Origin: Arcuatula senhousia
Lineage: Eukaryota > Mollusca > Bivalvia > Mytilida > Mytilidae
Direction: 5' to 3'
Assembly (NCBI GenBank): GCA_963971305.1
Contig: OZ020304.1
Coordinates: 3,224,001 to 3,288,000, forward strand
DNA length: 64,000 bases
Positions 35,758 through 48,034 of this stretch are shown in pieces. The notes under the pieces are model-generated. The model ran no database searches, was not told the origin of the DNA, and saw only the letters and a list, made by a program, of their open reading frames with translations. Every line of letters begins with the position of its first letter. Positions within the stretch are counted from its first letter, which is position 1. The position numbers and the translations under genes were made by a program.

Positions 35758-36697
35758 AAAATATGCAACATCAGCATTAGGTCCTACATCATTTAATTTT
35801 ATTTGAAAGTTGTCAAAGCCTAATGCTAGGAAAATCGAACTCAAAAGATGTAAATGTAATTGTGGACTGGTACATGCTTTATACATTGTACCAAGTTTCA
35901 TCAACCCCAGACAGAGTTCTTGAGATATTGAGGTGCTCATAAAAATGTAACATTGATCACACAGACTTGTTCTCCTCTATCAAAATATTTTTAGACCAAA
36001 AGTCTATTATATGTGCGTATACCAACACAACAGAGATACTATATTTTTGATGAAAACTTCCTCCTCTGCTTCAATTTCATTTTCTTTTACTCAATCAATC
36101 ATGTTGTGTCCATGCATTTTATATAACTTGTTTCATGGATGATTTTTTTCCTTTCAAACACTTCATTGCATATTGGCCCAAAAATTGTGCTCTCTTCAGG
36201 TGATTTTGTAAATTTTAATTTTGCATGGATATTGAAGAGAAGCAGAGGTGGGATTAGTGAAAGTAGTACCTCACTTGTGTTTTATTTCGTATGACACATT
36301 GACTCTTAACAAAATATGATAGAGGTGCATTGATAGTTATTGCCCCTGCTTTATTTTCAATGTAATCAATCGAAGTTTCCAATGAGTTTTGTATAGAAAA
36401 AGCAATCTTTATGGTGGACAAAAATTTTAGGAAATAATATTGGTAACTTGTTTGATGAAAGAGTTGGCAACACACTTCATTTCGTATCAACTCGTTTCTC
36501 ATTGTACATTTATTCCTGGTAAAGAAAATTATCATGTAGCTTCTATACATTACATTTGTACATCAATTTGTTCGTTACTGTCAATTGATTTATCGTGACA
36601 GAGAACCAAGATAAACAATCATTTTTTCTCCTTGAACAATAAAGCTAGATTAAAGTTCAACCAATAATTTTGCTCTTTCAACAAATGAGATTTTAGT
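35758..36697. other. Convergent intergenic spacer, MED29 3' side
   Basis: The first 200 bp continue the degenerate repeat style (CAAGTTTCATCAACCC). The rest probably includes the MED29 3' UTR on the minus strand. No further gene. Confidence 0.35.
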
Positions 36698-39600
36698 TCA
36701 TCTGTCAGTCACTTTCTTAGAAAACTTCATTAAGAGATCATAAACTTCTTTAGAACAGCTGATTTGTTGTTTAGTGATCTGTAAGAACTGGTTGTATTGT
36801 ATAGACTGTCCCTCTGGAAGCTGGCTATTCTCCTTGGGGACATTTACTGTTAATGGTAAAAACTTAGCACTGTCGGCATTCTGTTGTACACTTTCTAAAC
36901 TCAGTCTCTGAAAATAAAATTTGATAAATGAAACATTTGGAATGCCCTAGCACCCGACATAGTAGTGGAAACCAAACAGGTCTAAAAATTATACAGAACA
37001 CACAAATATGACAAACCACACTGCCATGATATGACCTCATATAATAACATATGTAACACTTTGTCTGGGTGTATTAATCAAACTTTAAACCTAAAAGCCA
37101 AATTTCAAATCAATTGCAATGTTCAACATGCATAAAGAACTAGCAATACATGTACATTTAAGAACCCTAACGGACAGATAGGTTCATGAAACTATGCAGG
37201 CATAAAATAGGATTAATTTCCATTTTTAAATAATGGTAAATTAATATGTTTATTAAGTACACATAGTTACCAGATTAACCTCTAGCTGGTCACATAAAGA
37301 AAAGAACTCTTCAAGACTTCTCTCTAACCTCTGTTGTTGTCCTTCAATGGTCTTTCTGAAATAGTTTATGAAAGCATCATTAATTGTTTAACAACAAAAT
37401 AGTTTTTCCTTTTAACAATCTTCATTCTGTGTTAATAAAACAACTTCAGTGCAAACTATTTAAACTAAACTTCCCTTATTGAAACAAAACTACTATAATA
37501 TAGTCTATAAAGTCACTAGCTATCCTGGCTTTCATGCAAAAATGTTAGCAACCTAGGAGTACATGTAAAAGCAGCTTTGTTATGAGAAAAGAAAAGGTGT
37601 GATGATTGATGGACACAGTATCCCCTTCTTCAAATTACTCCAATGTTAAACAATTTTAAAAAGTATATGTACCAACTACCAACCAATTTTATACCTACAC
37701 GGTCCAATCATGCAAGTATACCTGTAAGGTATAAAACGAGCTGGACCATTCAAGTATTCTGACCATATAGGTATTTCTCTAAATTTGCATTTATTCATAT
37801 AATATTAGGAAATAATATTTTATTTCCAACCTAAAAAGTGTTATTACCAACTCCCAGATTCCTGCGGACTAGAAAATGTGTCTGTGAGCCACAGGATGGC
37901 CCTCCCGTTCTTGAAATATCATTGACCCTCAATGTGTATTACCTGGGATATGGACCTTTACCAAGAAATTGATCAAAAATGTTCATGTGTAAAATATAGG
38001 TCGCTGTGACCTTATTTCTTGTGGGTGGTGCCATGTCACCAAAACTCAAAGAGTAGTGAAATATTATTGACCCCTAACATGTAGTATTCAAGGTATGGAC
38101 CTTAACCAAGAACTTAACCAAAGTCATTCATACGTAAAATATAGGTCACATTGACCTCATTTCTAGTGGATGGCGTCACCTTACCCAAGACACATCTAGT
38201 GGTGAAATATCATTGACCCTCAACATCTAGTATCCAAGTTATTGACCTTAACCAAAAACTTAACTGAAGTCGTTCATGCATAAAACATAGATCGCAGTGA
38301 CCAAATTTTTATTGGGTGGTGTCATGTTACCCAAGGCACATCTAGTGGTGAAATACCATTGACCATCAACATGTAGTATCTGAGTATTCTGAGATATGGA
38401 CCTAAACCAAGAACTTAACCAAAGTCATTCATGCGTAAAATATAGGTCACAGTGACCTAATTTCTAGTGGGTGGTGTAGCCCTACCCAAGACCCATCTGG
38501 TGGTGAAATATCAATTAACCCCCAACATCTAGTATCCGAGTAATGAACCTTAACCAAGAACTTAACCAAAGTACGGACGGACGGACAAGGGTAAAATTAT
38601 ATGGTCGATCCACATACATGGTCGGGCCACATGCCACCCAATTTATAGACTGACAATGAATATTTAAGATCCTTATATCTAATAAGAATACTAGAATATT
38701 GACAAAGTCAGAAAGGGACCCATGGCAAAAAATCTAAGTGTTTTCAAAATCATACGAACTTTGATTATAACCACTCAGGCATGTTCCATGGAATGTGTAT
38801 GAAACTTCAGAGCTGTATTGTTAATAGCCTTTGAGTTTTATTGTTCAAAAATTCCAATTCTCAAAATCTGTGATTTTCGATAATTTTTTTTTTTTTTTTC
38901 CAAAAATATTAATCAGATTTGCACAAAATTTTAATATGCAAATCATGACATGCTACTTCGCAGCTGTACAAAGTTTCAGAACTGTATTGTTAACAGTTTT
39001 TGAGTTAAAGTGTTCACAAAGTCCAATTCTCAAAATCTGTGATTTTTTATAAAAAATGAAGTTTTTTTCCAAAATATTTCACATATATGCATGAAATTTT
39101 AATATGCAAATTATGACATGCTACTGAGTAGCTGTACAAAATTTCAGAACTGTAATGTAAATAGTTTTTGAGTTTTAGTGTTCACAAGAATTGTTGACGG
39201 ACAGACAGACGGTCAAAGTGAAAACAATAGGGCGTCCGCATCTTTGATGCATGGCCATAATAAAAAAAAACACACAAAACCAGACAAAAAATTGATTTTC
39301 CAATTTCCCCCCTTTTGACCCCTAATTGCTAAACAGAAAAGGTAGGGTCAACAAGAAATTTATCCTCCATTTTGTATTCAAAATATGATGAAAATTAACT
39401 TGCAAATTTTTTTTTCAAAATCGGACCTTAAATAAAAAAGTTTGATTTTTGTCCCTTTTAGGCCCCCTAATTTCTGAACAAAAAGGGGAGACCTAAAAAA
39501 ATCATGCAAATCAATTACTTAATGGTAATGAACATTATTGAAAAATAAAAAATCAATCAGTCAAACAGAACTTAAGTTATTGCGGAAAACTAATAAAAGT

Positions 39601-42600
39601 TTCATTTTTAGCCCCTTTTTGGCCCCTAATTTCAAAACAAAAAAGGAAGGGACACCCAAAATCATCCCCATCCTTCCTTTTATTCAATATTGTAAGTAAC
39701 ATTACTGTAAAGTTTCATAGCATTTGGTCAACCATGACAAAAGTTATTGTGGAAACAATGGAAAAAGTCACTTTGTTGGCCCCTTTAGGGCCCCTCATTT
39801 CTAAACAGAATGATAAAATGATCCCAAAAGAAGAGGTGCACATCTTCAATATATATGTAATTTCAGAAAGATCAAGTGTTTGGTTTTTGAGATTCAGATT
39901 ACACAAGACAGGAACCCCTTAACGCGACGGACGAACAGACGGACGGAAGGAGTGACCAGACTCCTAGACCTGCTTTCGCCTTCGGCGACGCAGGTAAAAA
40001 TAAGAGCTCTATGGAACTTTTTTTGCTAAAAAGTAGGTAAATATATGGGGAAGCTGACAGACGAATTGCTTAAACATATTGCCGAAATCTCTGCTGAATC
40101 AGCCTCCCCAAGCCCGTCTCTTTGTCTTCTCATGGGTAAACAAATGATTGGAAGGTCTGTCGACTAAAGTTCCTATATATATTCTTCAAACTTTTCCTCC
40201 CAAATTGCAATGACTGTTTTAGTTTTTAGTTGTTACAATTGACGTATATAACTACTCACCTCTATTTCACAACACTTAATTGATTTTAAATATTGTGTGA
40301 ACTCTGTACAAAAAATATACTAGTAAAATATAATAAAATTAATGCATTATTACAGGATCGATATATTTTATTAAATATTGATCTAGAAAATGCAAGTCAA
40401 ACCATACGCGTATGGTCGGACCGTACAGGTATTTTGAAAATATACTTGTTTGGTCCGGACCGTACACGTAAGGTCTGAATACACATACATGTACGGTCTG
40501 GAACATAGGCATTACAAATAAAATAAGAAAAACTGATCATCAAATACACTGTACATGTAATTTACTTACAAGGTATCATCTGAAGATGCATTTTGATTGA
40601 GTGACTGTCCAGCTATCTTCATTAAATTCTGCAAATATAAATATGATTATATAAATTCAATTTATATAGATACAACTACTTCAAAAACTGGAAGTTGTTG
40701 TTAAAAAATAACTCAAGGGTGACCATGTATTACAGTATAATTAACATTGTTTACATTGTAGATAGTATATCAAATTTTTCGGAATAAGGTTGAAAAATAG
40801 TGAGCAGTGACCACTGGTCACATTGAAGGCTGCTGTTGTTTATATTGTAGGTTGTGTCGCGTACACTTATTCCACATCTCATTATCTTTTATAATAAGTA
40901 TCAGAAGGATTTTTCTTCCATGAGGCAAGTTGCCAGACTTTCTACATTATTTCTGAAATATATTCATTTCTACTGAACACACTGGAAGTGTGGACAAATA
41001 TCCTGCAAACTTCTCTGTACATGCAGACACTACCTTTCTAGAAACATTTTTCTCCAGCCAAATGCCAAGGTCCAATCCCATAGTTTATGACATTTCAGAG
41101 ATGGGGTTATTGTTATTATAACCATTTATCAGCTGTAATTGATTACATTTTTTCAAGTAATCAGAGTAATCAGTAATCAGACAAAAATCTGATTACATGT
41201 AATTAAATTTAATCAAAAACTCTCAAAAATGGCCTGTAATCCTGATTACTTTCTGATTTCAATGCAAATTTAATGACTTGCACAAGTCTGATACTGCATG
41301 TCTTAAACATTTAAAGTTTTACAATATTGTTAACTAGAATGCAGAATTTTATTTTTTATACATTGACAGTTATCTTCATAATTACAAGTATGTAATCAAA
41401 GTAGAATCAATAGCACATAAAAAAATGATTTTTTTAAATATTTATGTTTCATGATGTGCAGATTATAACTGAAAAATATTGAAGAATTATAAAAAATGAA
41501 TCCAATTAATATTGTTCTTTATAAAATTTTGAAGATTTCTTTTCCAATTAAGTTTTGTTGTTTTAAGTGAAATGTTTAATCCTTTGTTTATTGTCACTTG
41601 TCACATTGACAGATAGAAGCCAGTTTATAGACATGCTAGAGAGTGTTTTTTTTTTTTTATAATTGTTTATTGTACATTAAACCTTTTAGCAAATTAGTGT
41701 TCTTCAGGGCAAATACAGTGGATGTATTTATATGAAGTTAGCATTGAAATTGGAAAATCATTATTTTACAGATACAGATACTTTATTGGAAAATCAAAAA
41801 AACATTGATGTCTTCCACATACACATGTATTAAGGAACAGATATTAAAACAATACATAACTATAAAATACATTATCAACATGATTATGAACATGATGAAT
41901 AAGCATACATTGGAAAATAATGAAATAAAATATATACTACCTTCAGGTATAACAATAATATATATGTATATTATAAAGAAACACATTTTTTATTTGATTT
42001 TTACCAAGGATTTTCTCTAATAAAATTCCTATGAATACATGTACATGTAAATGTGTGAACTCTATAGTTTTCACTTAGTCTATCTGTCTGTCCACAATTT
42101 ATTTGAACTTAGAAAAATAAGTAGTAGAGATCTAGTTCAATATGTTGAATTAATACCATTTGAAGATTTGCATATTCATTTTTTATATTTTTAGGAAAAA
42201 AGCTTAGATATTTCAATGGACCTTTCCCGACTTTCAGACTTCTAGTAGAAATGTTCATGAAGTATGCAAGGTCACATATTTACTTAACCTAAATGTATTA
42301 CATTCAGATATAATCATGATTACAATTCAAAGTAATCAGTAAATTAATCCATTACTTTCAAAATTGCTGTAATAAGTAATTTATCTTGGAGGTTATTGTA
42401 ATTTAATCAATTACTTTGAAAGTAATCGGACCCATCTGTGACATTTTCGTGCTTCGGTGGGCTGCACTTATTCTATTCAATGCAAGCAAAAGGTTTATAG
42501 AAATTTTGCTTTAAATATACATATTATCTAAGAGTACCCATCAGGGATGGGGTCAATTACATTGAAAAGTAATTAATCAAATTACAATTACTTTTCAAAA

Positions 42601-44123
42601 ATCTTCAATTAGTTACAATTACAATTACTAGGATTTTGAAATGTAATTAATTAAGTTACAAATACTTTTCAAATGTAATTAATTAAGTTACAAATACTTT
42701 TCAAATGTAATTGATTAAATTACACAATTACATTTCATGTTTAGTTATGAACATAATGGGAGAAGATCTCCGGCTATGAACTTCAATAGTGCATCTGTAA
42801 TTTTTGTTTGACGTGGATCAGAATTGGCATATTTTCCCTTTTTATTTGTAATGAATTCAAACATTTTGGGTTGTTCCTTTATTCTTTCGTTTGAGTCAAG
42901 CAGGTAATTCTCTCTATGTTTTTTTTCCTGAAATTTGAGAGGGAAAATTGGAGGGTCTACTAAATTTATTTTATAAATGAGATTATTTTATTTTTCATAT
43001 CCCATTTATTTAAGTTTCATTTTTTCTGACTTCAATATTTTGTTCCTTATGCAATGTGTTATATATTATCATTTTCATTATATTAAAAAAAAAGATTTTG
43101 TCAATTGATTAGTTGGACATTTAATGAAAAATAAAATTTGATATATGGAGATTTTGGTAGTTCTTTACAATTACTACTTTAATAGTAAAAAGATATTTTA
43201 TAATTCATTGAAAGATTTGTAAATGTATATACTTTCATATTGGTTACAAAATTAGAGGTTGATTTCGTAGATCCTGATATTTGGTTCAAACAATGAACAT
43301 TGCCTGGGGGTAAACTTATGAATTGAAGGGTTCATGTTGTAAATGTGTCAACTCTTCATTGTCAAAACAAAGGATTAGAAGCCATATATCTTTATAGCTA
43401 CAGGTCTTTGATCAAGCTTGTAGATTTTTTTTAAATGAACAGTAAATTGATTGTCATAGAATTCATTTTTTATTGTTTTGAAAAAGAAACAAATCCTGAG
43501 TAATTTATATCTTTAATTGGGGGATGTGTAAATATGTGTCATATTTGTGCAATTAGGAACATTTTATTTACATGTAGTTAATTAAAAAATAGAAAATATG
43601 CCAATATAGTGTCAAAGGAAAGTAAAAACTTTTAAAAAGTTTTCTACATGTCATTGTACCATCTTTCTTCAATCTCTTTGGACAGAAAATAGATGAAAGT
43701 AATTGTAATGTAATTGAAAAGTAACTGACAATTACATGCTTTTCTGAAAGTATTTAATTAAGTTACAATTACATGTAATTGAAAAATATGTCAATTACAA
43801 GTTACTTTCAATTACATCAACATTTGTAATTAATTACACTCAATTACAATTACAAATTACAATTACCCCAACCCTGGTACCCATATCCATATATATCTAA
43901 AAAGAAAAGAAAAAACACAATATATTTGTCAAAAAAGCTTTTGTTTGTTTTTTTTTCATTTCTTCAAATATGTTAAGACTATTCTAACCGCTAAAGATTC
44001 CTTAAGTTGGGGAATGAGTTGCTTAGCATGTATAATGTCCGAATCGCCTGCTTGTGGTGGTTGTTGCTGTTGGTGTGGGTTTATTTGTTGTGACTGAATT
44101 AGGTTTGGAACATTTGACGCCAT
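36698..44123 (-). CDS. MED29: MED29, Mediator complex subunit 29 (four exons)
   Basis: Exons, minus strand: 44123-43989, 40628-40570, 37355-37271 and 36907-36698. GT/AG junctions and phases agree, giving 162 codons (human about 200). Exon 1 reads MASNVPNLIQSQQ, a glutamine/proline-rich stretch, then LIPQLKESLA, the family signature. Exon 2 gives NLMKIAGQSLNQNASSDDT, exon 3 RLERSLEEFFSLCDQLEVNL, exon 4 YNQFLQITKQQISCSKEVYD and FSKKVTDR before the TGA. These align in order with human MED29 (LIPQLKESLQTLMKVAAQ, CLEEFYALCDQLEL, QISCAKD). MED29 (Drosophila Intersex) is a small helical Mediator subunit in the nucleus, linking activators to RNA polymerase II. Intron 1 (3.4 kb) is almost filled by two hAT-like elements. 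It is divergent from PAF1, as in vertebrates. Confidence 0.92.
37865..38640 (+). repeat. Tandem-repeat element, ~165-bp unit x4-5, in MED29 intron 2
   Basis: Units carry GAAATATCATTGACCCTCAA, GGACCTTAACCAAGAACTTA, AGTCATTCATGCGTAAAATA and CACAGTGACC. A GGACGGACGGACAAGGG repeat marks the right end. Related to the array at 12.04-13.11 kb. Confidence 0.7.
38700..39257 (+). repeat. Tandem-repeat element, ~125-bp unit x3
   Basis: Units share CCAATTCTCAAAATCTGTGA, TTTTAATATGCAAAT and GACATGCTACT, and end in GACGGACAGACAGACGG. In MED29 intron 2. Confidence 0.65.
39260..39996 (+). repeat. Tandem-repeat element with ACCTGC hairpin end
   Basis: Degenerate units built around TTTGGCCCCTAATTTC-AAACA. 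ACGGACGAACAGACGGACGG precedes a right-end hairpin, ACCTGC TTT CGCC TTC GGCG AC GCAGGT (39968-39995). The left end is not clear. Confidence 0.6.
40380..40505. repeat. Cluster of GGTC(C)GGACCGTAC palindromic motifs
   Basis: ATACGCGTATGGTCGGACCGTAC, GGTCCGGACCGTACACGTA and TGTACGGTCTGG occur within 125 bp, mostly self-complementary. Probably the two ends of a small decayed inverted-repeat element. In MED29 intron 2 near exon 2. Confidence 0.45.
41096..42438. mobile_element. hAT-like non-autonomous element, 1343 bp, 8-bp duplication
   Basis: Starts CAGAGATGGGG and ends CCCATCTG. TGACATTT lies directly outside both ends (41088-41095, 42439-42446), the 8-bp target duplication of hAT transposons. 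GTAATCAGATTAC-type motifs crowd both subterminal regions. No transposase ORF. In MED29 intron 1. Confidence 0.85.
42542..43876. mobile_element. hAT-like non-autonomous element, 1335 bp, 8-bp duplication
   Basis: Starts CAGGGATGGGGT and ends ACCCCAACCCTG. GTACCCAT is duplicated exactly outside (42534-42541, 43877-43884). Both ends carry many GTAATTAATTA / CAATTACAATTAC motifs. Similar size and layout to the element 100 bp to its left, so probably one family. No ORF. In MED29 intron 1. Confidence 0.9.
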
Positions 44124-44385
44124 CTTGAATTAAATGAAATTCATCCATGAACCCAAAGAAATGTATAAAATACAAAGCACACATAGGGACTTAAGCTCCA
44201 AAACCGACTATCCGCTGTATAGCCGCTGTTTTCGGATATTGTCAAGTTACATCAACTTACAGACCATTTTCACATTGTTGTTGGTTCTTGTCATCTCTTT
44301 GGTAATTAGCCAGTCAAAAAAGGAAAAAAAAAACTCATTGAAACCCTTGCCGAGTTAGCCCAGACATTCGATCTAGTTCTCTGTC
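44124..44385. other. MED29 5' flank
   Basis: Promoter side of MED29. No TATA box or other motif can be asserted. Confidence 0.4.
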
Positions 44386-44585
44386 ATAAAACTGAGGCTC
44401 ATAGACCAAATAGGAACTTGAAAGAAGCAGAGGTACCAATGGGGGAGTCCGAAAGGGCAGAGACAAAACCAGTAAATACCAACAAGAACGGGACAAAAAC
44501 AGACAACATGTAAAACATGGAAACACAAAATAACTGAATGTCAATCAACAACGCGAACTCCAGTCAAAACGCCACTCATAGGACA
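44386..44585 (-). mobile_element. Penelope-like element 3' tail fragment (minus)
   Basis: The reverse complement reads GGAGTTCGCGTTGTTGAT, TACTGGTTTTGTCTCTGCCC and CCCATTGGTACCTCTGCTTC, matching the untranslated tails at 2825-2977, 23585-23737 and 57225-57355. No coding part remains. Confidence 0.65.
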
Positions 44586-44920
44586 ACATAAATTAAGTTT
44601 GTGAAAATCCATCAACACTGCTCATATATTAACCAGCATCATTATCGAATTGAGATCTTTTTTCTCTTTTAATAAGGGGATGAAATAACAGTTAAGGGTC
44701 ATTTATCAATTTTGATTTAAAGAAGACCTCAAGTTATTAGGCAAGTTATACACTAAAGCTTTTGATCTGTGTGTACAAACAATGAGACCACTCAGTTTTG
44801 CTTACAGTAACAATAGATTTATTGTTAAAAACAAAAAACATTGAAAAAAAGTAATTATTTGCCTCTCAAGTGCGCAGTCTTTTTATAACTTATATACAAT
44901 GGAGAGTTTTGTAGTCTACA
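44586..44920. other. Unassigned spacer
   Basis: No signal recognised. Confidence 0.35.
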
Positions 44921-44927
44921 ATAAATC

Positions 44928-45140
44928 CTGGTCCACAACGCCTGTAGTGAGATTATCTTTTAAACCACAGGCGTTTTGGACCAGGATTTATTTTCCTTAT
45001 TTTGTCTATATAAAAAAATCTGACCTTGGCTTTATTACTATTTCGTATATAGACGAGATGAAATTGTTCATACAATATACACACGTTATTTATAATGATA
45101 AAAAGGAAAATCCTGGACCCAAACGCCTGTGTTTTAAACA
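44928..45140. mobile_element. Small inverted-repeat element with a third arm
   Basis: CACAGGCGTTTTGGACCAGG (from 44966) pairs with CCTGGACCCAAACGCCTGTG (to 45132), arms of about 33 bp, about 184 bp overall. A further inverted arm, ATCCTGGTCCACAACGCCTG, lies at 44928. Overlapping ORFs on both strands are by-products. Confidence 0.65.
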
Positions 45141-46769
45141 AGCAGCTTCTGTTTCGATATCTAAACATAGCAAAAATATATTAAAACAATTTCCTTTTTT
45201 TTTTAAACATGTAAAAGGTTTTTTTAATAGGAATGTCTAAAACTGAGCATGTTTTTGCACATCTATCACTATTGAAATTTATCATGTTTAGTGTTATAAA
45301 TGATTTCTAAAATACTTGGAAAAGGTTTGAGGCAACATCTACAACAAAAATTTGCAAAAAAACAATTCTCATTTTTGAATTTTATACTGATTTTTCCCAT
45401 CCACATTTTTACGGGATTATCATTTGTTAAGAAATCAAAAAATCAGTCAGTTTTTTCATTTTTTTTCTTCAAATTGTGCATGGTGAACTTTATTTTTCAT
45501 TTGTGATGCTCTAAAATCATAGAAAAAAGAAATGATTTCACAACTTTTATGAAAAATCGGTGGAGTAGATTTTTTAGACAGATGGAAATAGGAATCTCCC
45601 CTATTGATGCTATACTAAAATATTCAAAAGCATGTATTTTCTAAACTAACTCTGACAGTGAACTTTCTGATTTTATGTTCTGAATTGAAAACACTCTTTT
45701 TTGGCTTAATAAAGTTAAGGAATCTACGAACAAATTTAAGACCACCCAAATAACCTTAAACAGGATCATTTAAATTGAAATACGGGTTTATTTAAGTTGT
45801 CACAATGCCCGAAAAAAAAATGCTTAGTTTTAGACCCTTCAGTAGCCCACTTAATTACCATTCTTTAAGAACAAAGGAAAAGAAAAATATTGAGAAACAT
45901 CTTATATATAGCTATAAAAGTAAAGGGGAAAATTATTTAACAGGCCCGTTTATTGTATAAATAACATTTTCTAATTTAACTGTCCCTGATCACTCTTCAT
46001 GTTTCAGAATTTCAGTCAGATTTTGGAACTCCACTAGACCTAACTTTTAAATTCTGAAGAATTTTTTTGTACACTGACCCCTAATTTTTAAAACATTTTC
46101 TGATTATATAGACTTATAAAACCATCTGTATAAAATTTAATTTTTGATACACTGTGACTTCATGTTTTTAAGGGGGTACTTGCACCAGACACCAAATATT
46201 TCCTGTCAATAGATTTTCTTTAAAATTTGTAAATAGACACATCAATAGATACACTTTAAAAATTCAATTTGAAAAATACATGCTTCTGAGTTAGTTTTCG
46301 AGATAACTGATTCTGAAGGTTGCATGGCTTTTTTACATTGAAATGTTAGAGAAAGTACAGAATTTTAAAGAAAAATTCTGATTTTACAAAAAATTGATCA
46401 ATAGAATTTTGTAAATTTTTGATATTATATTGGGATGTTTTATTGCTTTAAAATGATAGGAAGAAAAGGTGGTGCTATGTGTTGGCTTTTCAGATAAACA
46501 CAAAAATATGCCAAAAAGTAGCCAAAATTTGCAAATTTAGTAATAAATGATCTCTCTTTGTCAAAATGCAGAAATATGAGATTCCATTAGGTTTAAAGAA
46601 TACTTTATAAAATAAAATTAACAAAATAAAGAAAAAATAGTTTTAATGCTTTTAATATCAAAACAAAGTTTAAAATACGTCTTAATGGAACTTTTTAATA
46701 GAATTTTAACATCTTGAACACCTTTCAGCATTAAATTAAAGTTTAAATTCATTTTTGGCTAGTCATTTG
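45141..46769. other. AT-rich unassigned spacer
   Basis: No gene. Degenerate A/T-rich text, partly like repeat cores elsewhere (TTTTCGAGATAACTGA near 46298). Confidence 0.35.
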
Positions 46770-46782
46770 ATCACCTGCAAGT

Positions 46783-46999
46783 CTTGCAAATTTCGACCAG
46801 TACCTCCCCGTAGTGCAAGACGGGCCCTGCATCCGTCGATACCAAAGGATACTATGGAGCAGCTTACACTGGCGGTGGTGTGTCATGGGCTGGACGACCC
46901 ATGGCACATAGCGAGTCTTAACCATTATTGGTAACATAGTCGCTGCAGAGGCTATACAGCCTATAGTCACGACTAAAAACACCCATCATCATCATCATC
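46783..46999 (+). mobile_element. SINE-like retroposon with (CAT)n tail and 13-bp target duplication
   Basis: A GC-richer 217-bp block bounded by ATCACCTGCAAGT at 46770-46782 and again at 47000-47012. It ends with a (CAT/ATC)n run (46984-46999). A perfect 13-bp duplication plus a simple-repeat tail is the signature of LINE-driven retroposition. I found no clear tRNA A/B boxes, so the source RNA is unknown. The minus-strand ORF across it is a by-product. Confidence 0.8.
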
Positions 47000-47012
47000 A
47001 TCACCTGCAAGT

Positions 47013-47551
47013 TCCTCCTTATGTCTAAGTTATGTAAAATCTAGAGGAGTCTGATTTCCTGCCAATTTTTTTGACGTCAGTTATCTCGAAAATTAACACA
47101 CGGACCTATAGACTTCTTGTTGTCATTTGATTATCTATCACTTCCATCACAAATTTTAAAATCTTTGATATAAAAAAAAGTTCAGAGACCATCCTTAAAA
47201 TTTAAAACAGCCCCGGAAAAAAAATGTATGTGTCAGTTTTGGAGGAAATATATAATTTAAGAGAACTGCAATAAGAAGGGAACATTATAAAATAAGAATG
47301 GTGGAAATAGTCAGTCTATTTGCCTTATGAAATTTACTTCAATGTCAATCTTTAAAACTAGCAAGGAAATTCTGTAACTATTTAAAACATGCTTGGAAAT
47401 TAAGAGCTGATATTCTTAAGTAGATGTAACCGTATTGTTCTCTGTTTTCTGTCATGTAATTGTATTGTTTGTTCATTGCTATAACATGTAACTGTACTAT
47501 GTTTAATTGTATTGCTCAATTTTTGGCGTCATAATTGACAAATAAAATTAT
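47013..47551. other. Unassigned spacer with possible LINE 3' tail
   Basis: The final 150 bp (GTAATTGTATTG repeats, AATTGACAAATAAAATTATTG) resemble a non-LTR element 3' end. Nothing coding. Confidence 0.35.
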
Positions 47552-48034
47552 TGTCCCCCGCCGCAACGCGTCGGAGGGACTTAGTAATGGTCTCCGTCCG
47601 TCCGTCCGTCTGTCCGTCCGTCACGTTTTTTGTGGGTGCAACTCCTCGGAAACTACTGAAAGGATGTTGCTAAAACTTTACACACTGATAGGGTACAATT
47701 AGTAGATGATCATCCCATATTTGAAATTTTCAAAATGGCCGCCGTTTCCATGGAAACGGAAAAAAGGTCAAAATATAGGACATTCAATATCTCGGTTACT
47801 TAGGTGCACAGGGTTCTGAAATTTTGTAGGCTGATAGAACAAAAGGTACTCTATAATAATACGAAAAACAATTTTGAAGCGATATTTACGGTTTTCGAGT
47901 TATTTACAAATTTGTGATTTTTCAGTCCGAAAAATGGGACTTAGTCAAACGTTTTTGTGGGTGCAACTCCTCGGACACTACTGAATTGATGTTGCTTAAA
48001 CTTTACACACTAATAGGGTACAATTAGTAGATGA

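Noticed and set aside
44899..45240. 113-codon ORF beside MED29
   Set aside because: It covers the inverted-repeat element at 44928-45140; similar text appears on the opposite strand because of the arms.
46749..46982. 77-codon minus-strand ORF
   Set aside because: Lies within the retroposon bounded by the 13-bp duplication; no known domain.
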